A stretch of DNA of 64,000 nt from Streptomyces sp. NBC_01571 (GTDB taxonomy: Bacteria; Actinomycetota; Actinomycetes; Streptomycetales; Streptomycetaceae): NCBI RefSeq assembly GCF_026339875.1, contig NZ_JAPEPZ010000001.1:558001-622000 (forward strand), written 5' to 3'. Below are positions 60,282-64,000 of this stretch, one piece after another. Position 1 is the first letter of the stretch. Each line of letters begins with the position of its first letter. The notes below the pieces were generated by a model. It was not told where the DNA came from. It saw only the letters and a list, made by a program, of their open reading frames with translations, and made no database searches. The position numbers were made by a program, and so were the translations under genes.

Positions 60282-63131
60282 TCAGTCGACTTCGTCGGCG
60301 CTGATGGCCCGCTCGATCGCCAGTCGGGTCAGCTCGACCCGCGAGTTGATGCCGAGCTTGGTGAAGATGTGCTTCATGTGCGTGTTGACGGTGTGCACCG
60401 ACACGTACAGCTGGTCGGCCATCGCCCGGTTGGTGAGTCCCTCGACGACGAGCGGGATCAGTTTCCGCTCGGACTCGGTCAGGCGTCCCAGCCCCGCGGG
60501 GCCGGCTGTGTGGTTCCGCACGGGGGCGGTGCGCACACCGAGCCGGCGCAGGCGTCGTCTGACGCGTTCCTGGTCCCGCCCGGCTCCCGAGACAGATGCC
60601 AGCCGGCCTGCTTCCTCGAAGTACGGGATCGCAGGGGTCGTGTCGGCCGATTCCGCCATGAGCTCGCCCAGGTCCTCGCAGGCCGCTGCCAGGGCCAACG
60701 GCCTGCCGGTGCTCCGGTAACCGGTGATGGCGGACTCCAGTGCACGGGGGTCACGGTCGACCAGGCCGTCCACATGGGCGCGGACAGCCCCGATGATCTG
60801 CGGGCACCCGTCCTCCGCGGCCAGGCCGCGCAGCGCGCCGGACACGGCCCGCGCCAGCGACGGGTCCTTGTCGCGGAGCGCGATGCGCACGATCCCAGGC
60901 CAGTGGGACGGAGGTACCGCCAGCAGTCGCGCCGGCTCACGACTCTGGAAACCTGCCGTGAGTGCCGCCACGGCTTCGCCGTCCTCGCCCTCCGCGTCCG
61001 CCAGCGCGGCGCGCGCGAGGGACACCCAAGGGCCGTACCGCTGCGTCGTGTTCGTGCCGGACCCGGTTTCGGCCGCGCGGAGGTGGTCCCTGGCCCTGGT
61101 GAGGTCACCGCGTCCGATCTCCACCAACACCAGTACGGAGCGTGCCTGCGGGTTCTGCAGTGTGATCTCGAGTTCGCCCGCCACCATCAGGCTGGCCTCG
61201 GCCTCCACGGCCGCGTCGTCCAGCGCTCCCTGTTCGAGGAGCGCGCAGGCACGGGCGGCATGCCAGTGGGGTAGGGACCAGCCCAGGCCCAACGCCTCCG
61301 CCTCGCGCTGTCCCTCCCGCAGCACGCGCTCCGTGTCCGCGAGCCGGTCGGTGGTGGTCAGCACGGTGGCCAGCCACAACGCCGGGATCCGCGGGGGCCG
61401 CAGGTAGCGCGCGGCGGACTGGGTGCCGGCGCGGCGGGTGGCTTCCTCGGCGAACTCGAGGGCGCGGGCCAGGCGCCCTCGGTAGAAGGACGTCTGCGAC
61501 TGGAACACCATGGCGCTGACGATGACGGCCGGGTCCTGGCTGCGGTAGGAGGCCTCGACCAGCCAGGGCCCGGTCTGCTCGGCAGCGGTGATGTCTCCGA
61601 GGTACACGTGGCCCGTCGCCTTGGTCTTCAGCAGCCGGACGCGCAGGTCGGACGGCAGTGCGGGAAGGTCGAGTGCCTGCTGGAGGTGTGTCATCGCGGC
61701 GGCGTCGTCGCCGGCGGCCTGGTGGATCTCGGCGGCCACCAGGCGCAGGTTCGCCTCCTGGAGCGGCTCGAGACCTTCCGGCAGAGTGGCGTCGACCAGG
61801 TCGAGCGCCTCGTGCACCCGGCGGGTCCGGCCCAGATACTCGGCGGCGTCCGTCAGGAGGGGGATGCGGCGGCGGTCGTGCGGGGGCAGCAGTCCGGCGA
61901 CCCGCTGGGCCAGGTCCGCGGCCGCGTCGGGGGCCGACGACGACAGCTCCCGTACGGCGGTGGTCAGCGTGGTCACGGCGTCGTCGTCGACGGGGCCGCC
62001 CGACATGACGACGTGCCAGGCCACCTCGGCCGATCGCGCTCCGCGCAGACTGTCGGCCGCCTCCCGGTGCAGAGCCATGCGTACGGCTGGCGGCAGGTTC
62101 TCGTGAACGGCCTGCCGGATGAGGTCGTGGCGGAAGGCGAGTCGCGGGCCGTCGGCCGAGAGCAGACCGGCGTGCAGGGCCGCCTCGATGCCCGACAGCA
62201 GGCTTCCGACCTGCCTGCCGAGCATGCGGGCGGCCGTGCCGAGGTCGAATTCGCGGCCGAGGACGGACCCGATCTGGAGCAGACGTACGGCATCCTCCGG
62301 GAGCCGGTCCAGGCGCGCGGCGATACTCCGCCGGAAACTGACGGGTATGCCGTCGTGCAGGAGGCTCGCCTCGCCCGCCTCCATTTTGGCGGCATCCGTG
62401 TCGGCGAACGCGCGGACCAGTTCAATGGCCAGGAAGGGATTGCCCGCGACGGCTCGCAGGAGCCTGGCCAGACCGGGTGACGGCCTCGCTCCGAGGACGT
62501 CCGCCGCGATGTCCTGCAGTTCCTGCTGGGGCAGGGGGCCGAGGGTCAGCCAGCTGGCTCCGAGGCGTTCGAGGTCGTCCCGCACCCTGGCCACGGTCGG
62601 TCGCTCGGTGTCCGACCGTACCGCCAGTACCCAGAGGATCCGGGAAGCGGACAGGCGTCCGGGCAGGGTGCGAAGGACGAAGAGCGTGGCCGGGTCCGCC
62701 CATTGCGCGTCGTCCACGAGGACGGCCACCGGGGCGTGCTGTGCCCGGTCCTCCAGGGCGTCCGTGATGCTGTCCAGCAGCCAGAGCCGCTGGTCGTCGG
62801 TGGCCGCGGCGGCTCGGCCGGAACCGTCGGAGGACTGCAGGGCGGACTGCAGTGCGGCTCCCGCCGCGTACTGGTCGAGTTCGTCGGCCCGTACCGACAC
62901 CACGTCGAAACCGGACCGCCGCCCCATCTCGTCCAGTTCCCCGAGCAACCGGCTCTTGCCGACGCCGGGCGCGCCTTCCACGACGACGCAGGCACCCCGT
63001 CCGCCACGCACCGTGTCCAGCGCCTCGCGGACAGCCGTGATCTCGCGGTCCCGTCCTCGCAGGCGCAGACCGGTCACGGCCTGGTTCCCCTGCCCGCCTG
63101 CTGGGTCGCCGGCGGCGTCTGTGCTGCTCAT
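60282..63131 (-). CDS. LAL-type LuxR family ATPase regulator
   Basis: A 949-residue ATP-binding LuxR regulator. The N-terminal module has LRGRDREITAVREAL and a Walker A GAPGVGKS (residues 53-60), then VLVDDAQWADPATLFVL as Walker B. A long helical repeat region follows. The C-terminal DNA-binding domain has LTESERKLIPLVVEGLTNRAMA and VSVHTVNTHMKHIFTKLGI. ATG 63131 (MSSTDAAGDP) is used; ATG 63197 would add 22 residues. It is divergent from the HpaB-type monooxygenase gene starting at 63290, with 158 bp between, so it is the natural candidate activator of that gene. Confidence 0.93.
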   Translation of the reverse strand: MSSTDAAGDPAGGQGNQAVTGLRLRGRDREITAVREALDTVRGGRGACVVVEGAPGVGKSRLLGELDEMGRRSGFDVVSVRADELDQYAAGAALQSALQSSDGSGRAAAATDDQRLWLLDSITDALEDRAQHAPVAVLVDDAQWADPATLFVLRTLPGRLSASRILWVLAVRSDTERPTVARVRDDLERLGASWLTLGPLPQQELQDIAADVLGARPSPGLARLLRAVAGNPFLAIELVRAFADTDAAKMEAGEASLLHDGIPVSFRRSIAARLDRLPEDAVRLLQIGSVLGREFDLGTAARMLGRQVGSLLSGIEAALHAGLLSADGPRLAFRHDLIRQAVHENLPPAVRMALHREAADSLRGARSAEVAWHVVMSGGPVDDDAVTTLTTAVRELSSSAPDAAADLAQRVAGLLPPHDRRRIPLLTDAAEYLGRTRRVHEALDLVDATLPEGLEPLQEANLRLVAAEIHQAAGDDAAAMTHLQQALDLPALPSDLRVRLLKTKATGHVYLGDITAAEQTGPWLVEASYRSQDPAVIVSAMVFQSQTSFYRGRLARALEFAEEATRRAGTQSAARYLRPPRIPALWLATVLTTTDRLADTERVLREGQREAEALGLGWSLPHWHAARACALLEQGALDDAAVEAEASLMVAGELEITLQNPQARSVLVLVEIGRGDLTRARDHLRAAETGSGTNTTQRYGPWVSLARAALADAEGEDGEAVAALTAGFQSREPARLLAVPPSHWPGIVRIALRDKDPSLARAVSGALRGLAAEDGCPQIIGAVRAHVDGLVDRDPRALESAITGYRSTGRPLALAAACEDLGELMAESADTTPAIPYFEEAGRLASVSGAGRDQERVRRRLRRLGVRTAPVRNHTAGPAGLGRLTESERKLIPLVVEGLTNRAMADQLYVSVHTVNTHMKHIFTKLGINSRVELTRLAIERAISADEVD

Positions 63132-63289
63132 GGGGCAAGCATCGCTCACGGCCGCGTCTGTCCTCAACGCCGGTTTCCCGGTGATCGCCGGTTTCACCCG
63201 GGTGATGTTCGGCCGCGCGCCGTCCTGTCACCCCGGGGCGACGCATGCTCCGTGCCATCCGGATCTCTTGCCCTTGAGAGGAGCACTAC

Positions 63290-64000
63290 GTGCGTACAGG
63301 CAAGGAATACCTGGCAGCGCTGAACGACGGCCGCAAGGTGTGGGTAGGTGACGAGCTCGTCGACAACGTGGCCACGCACCCGAAGACCAGGGCGTACGCC
63401 CAGAGCCTCGCGGCCTTCTACGACCTGCACCACCGCCCGGACCTCCAGGACGCCATGACGTTCGTGGACGAGGGGGGCGTCCGGCGGTCCATGACGTGGT
63501 TCGAGCACCGCTCCAAGGAGGACCTGCGGCGTAAGCGGCACTACCTGGAGACGGTGCAGCGGGAGCTCGGCGGCGGCGCGATCCCGCGTACACCGGACGT
63601 CAACAACTACGTCCTGCTGACCTACGTCGACGACCCGGAGCCCTGGAGCAGCCAGTCCGTCGGGACCGACGGGAGGGACCTCACCGAAGGGATCCTCGAC
63701 TTCTGGAACGTGGTGCGGGACGGCGACCTCAACGCGACACCGGCCTTCGTCGACCCGCAGGCGGACCGCTCGCGCGATTCCGCCCAGGCCGAGTCGCCCG
63801 CGCTGCGGGTGGTCGCCACCTCGGACGAGGGCATCACCGTACGGGGTGTGAAGGCGATCAGCACCGGCGCGGCTTTCGGCGACTGGATCCACATCGGCGT
63901 CTTCTACCGCCCCGGGATCGTCGCCGAACAGATCATTTACGGGGCGGTGAAGCCCGACACCCCCGGCGTCACCATCATCTGCCGGGAGAGCAACGTCCAC
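63290..64000 (+). CDS. 4-hydroxyphenylacetate 3-monooxygenase (HpaB) family protein, N-terminal part (cut by window edge)
   Basis: The first 237 codons of a reduced-flavin-dependent aromatic hydroxylase; the frame is open to the right edge. It begins RTGKEYLAALNDGRKVWVGDE, the standard HpaB start, and continues with HPKTRAYAQSLAAFYD, IPRTPDVNNYV and DFWNVVRDGDLNATPAFVDPQADRS. The substrate-loop and flavin-contact region includes KAISTGAAFGDWIHIG. The complete family length is about 480-520 residues, so half is missing. GTG 63290 has GAGGAG upstream. It oxidises phenolic compounds using FADH2 from a partner reductase (HpaC), not seen here. It is divergent from a LAL regulator. Confidence 0.92.
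   Translation, partial: MRTGKEYLAALNDGRKVWVGDELVDNVATHPKTRAYAQSLAAFYDLHHRPDLQDAMTFVDEGGVRRSMTWFEHRSKEDLRRKRHYLETVQRELGGGAIPRTPDVNNYVLLTYVDDPEPWSSQSVGTDGRDLTEGILDFWNVVRDGDLNATPAFVDPQADRSRDSAQAESPALRVVATSDEGITVRGVKAISTGAAFGDWIHIGVFYRPGIVAEQIIYGAVKPDTPGVTIICRESNVH

Overview
The window looks like part of a Streptomyces-type (high-GC actinobacterial) chromosome, probably from an accessory region. The evidence is very strong third-position GC, GTG/TTG starts, a single in-frame TTA codon (45607-45609), several SpoIIE/PP2C phosphatases with anti-sigma kinase domains, LAL-type LuxR regulators, and large secreted hydrolases. Species cannot be named from this sequence alone. No tRNA, rRNA or CRISPR array was seen.

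Left edge (1-5.4 kb): what looks like a heterocyclic/aromatic catabolic cluster. It holds the C-terminal part of a molybdenum-hydroxylase [2Fe-2S] subunit, an ACMSD-like amidohydrolase, a dihydroxypyridine-hydroxylase-like FAD monooxygenase, an SDR and an F420-type LLM oxidoreductase. They are followed by a convergent Rrf2 regulator. A GTAAC-N7-GTTAC palindrome lies in both the SDR and the Rrf2 promoter regions, so this regulator probably controls both. At the right edge (63.3 kb) another aromatic monooxygenase (HpaB family) runs out of the window.

5.5-9.4 kb: an ECF sigma factor of the SigE family with a small single-TM partner, then a GT2-GtrA fusion overlapping a polytopic mannosyltransferase-like protein (cell-envelope glycosylation).

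9.5-39 kb: a dense signalling region. It holds one STAS protein and seven PP2C/SpoIIE-type proteins at 10.0, 15.6, 18.7, 25.4, 26.7, 35.2 and 37.8 kb. Five keep the metal-binding aspartates. Two (26694-28274 and 35218-37692) have lost most of them but keep an intact anti-sigma-type HATPase domain, and one of these is translationally coupled to an active membrane phosphatase. Between them lie a sigma factor fused to a zinc-finger, a TM segment and an extracellular CAP domain, a SAM methyltransferase, a GH16-like protein, DoxX, a secreted beta-propeller, a NarL-type two-component pair, a secreted GH92-lectin protein, a frameshifted GMC oxidoreductase pseudogene and an intact IS1182-type insertion sequence with CTAG-flanked inverted repeats.

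39-63 kb: an acetolactate-synthase-like TPP enzyme, two LAL-type ATPase regulators, a TrmB/LuxR-like regulator with the TTA codon, a head-to-head pair of very large paralogous secreted S53 peptidases with Kelch repeats, a secreted GH78 rhamnosidase with a LacI-type operator, a broken L,D-transpeptidase, a RutE-type nitroreductase and a small membrane protein. Convergent gene pairs are often separated by perfect GC-rich hairpins, which supports the gene boundaries. The overall impression is an environmental sensing and polymer-degradation region with a large partner-switching array.
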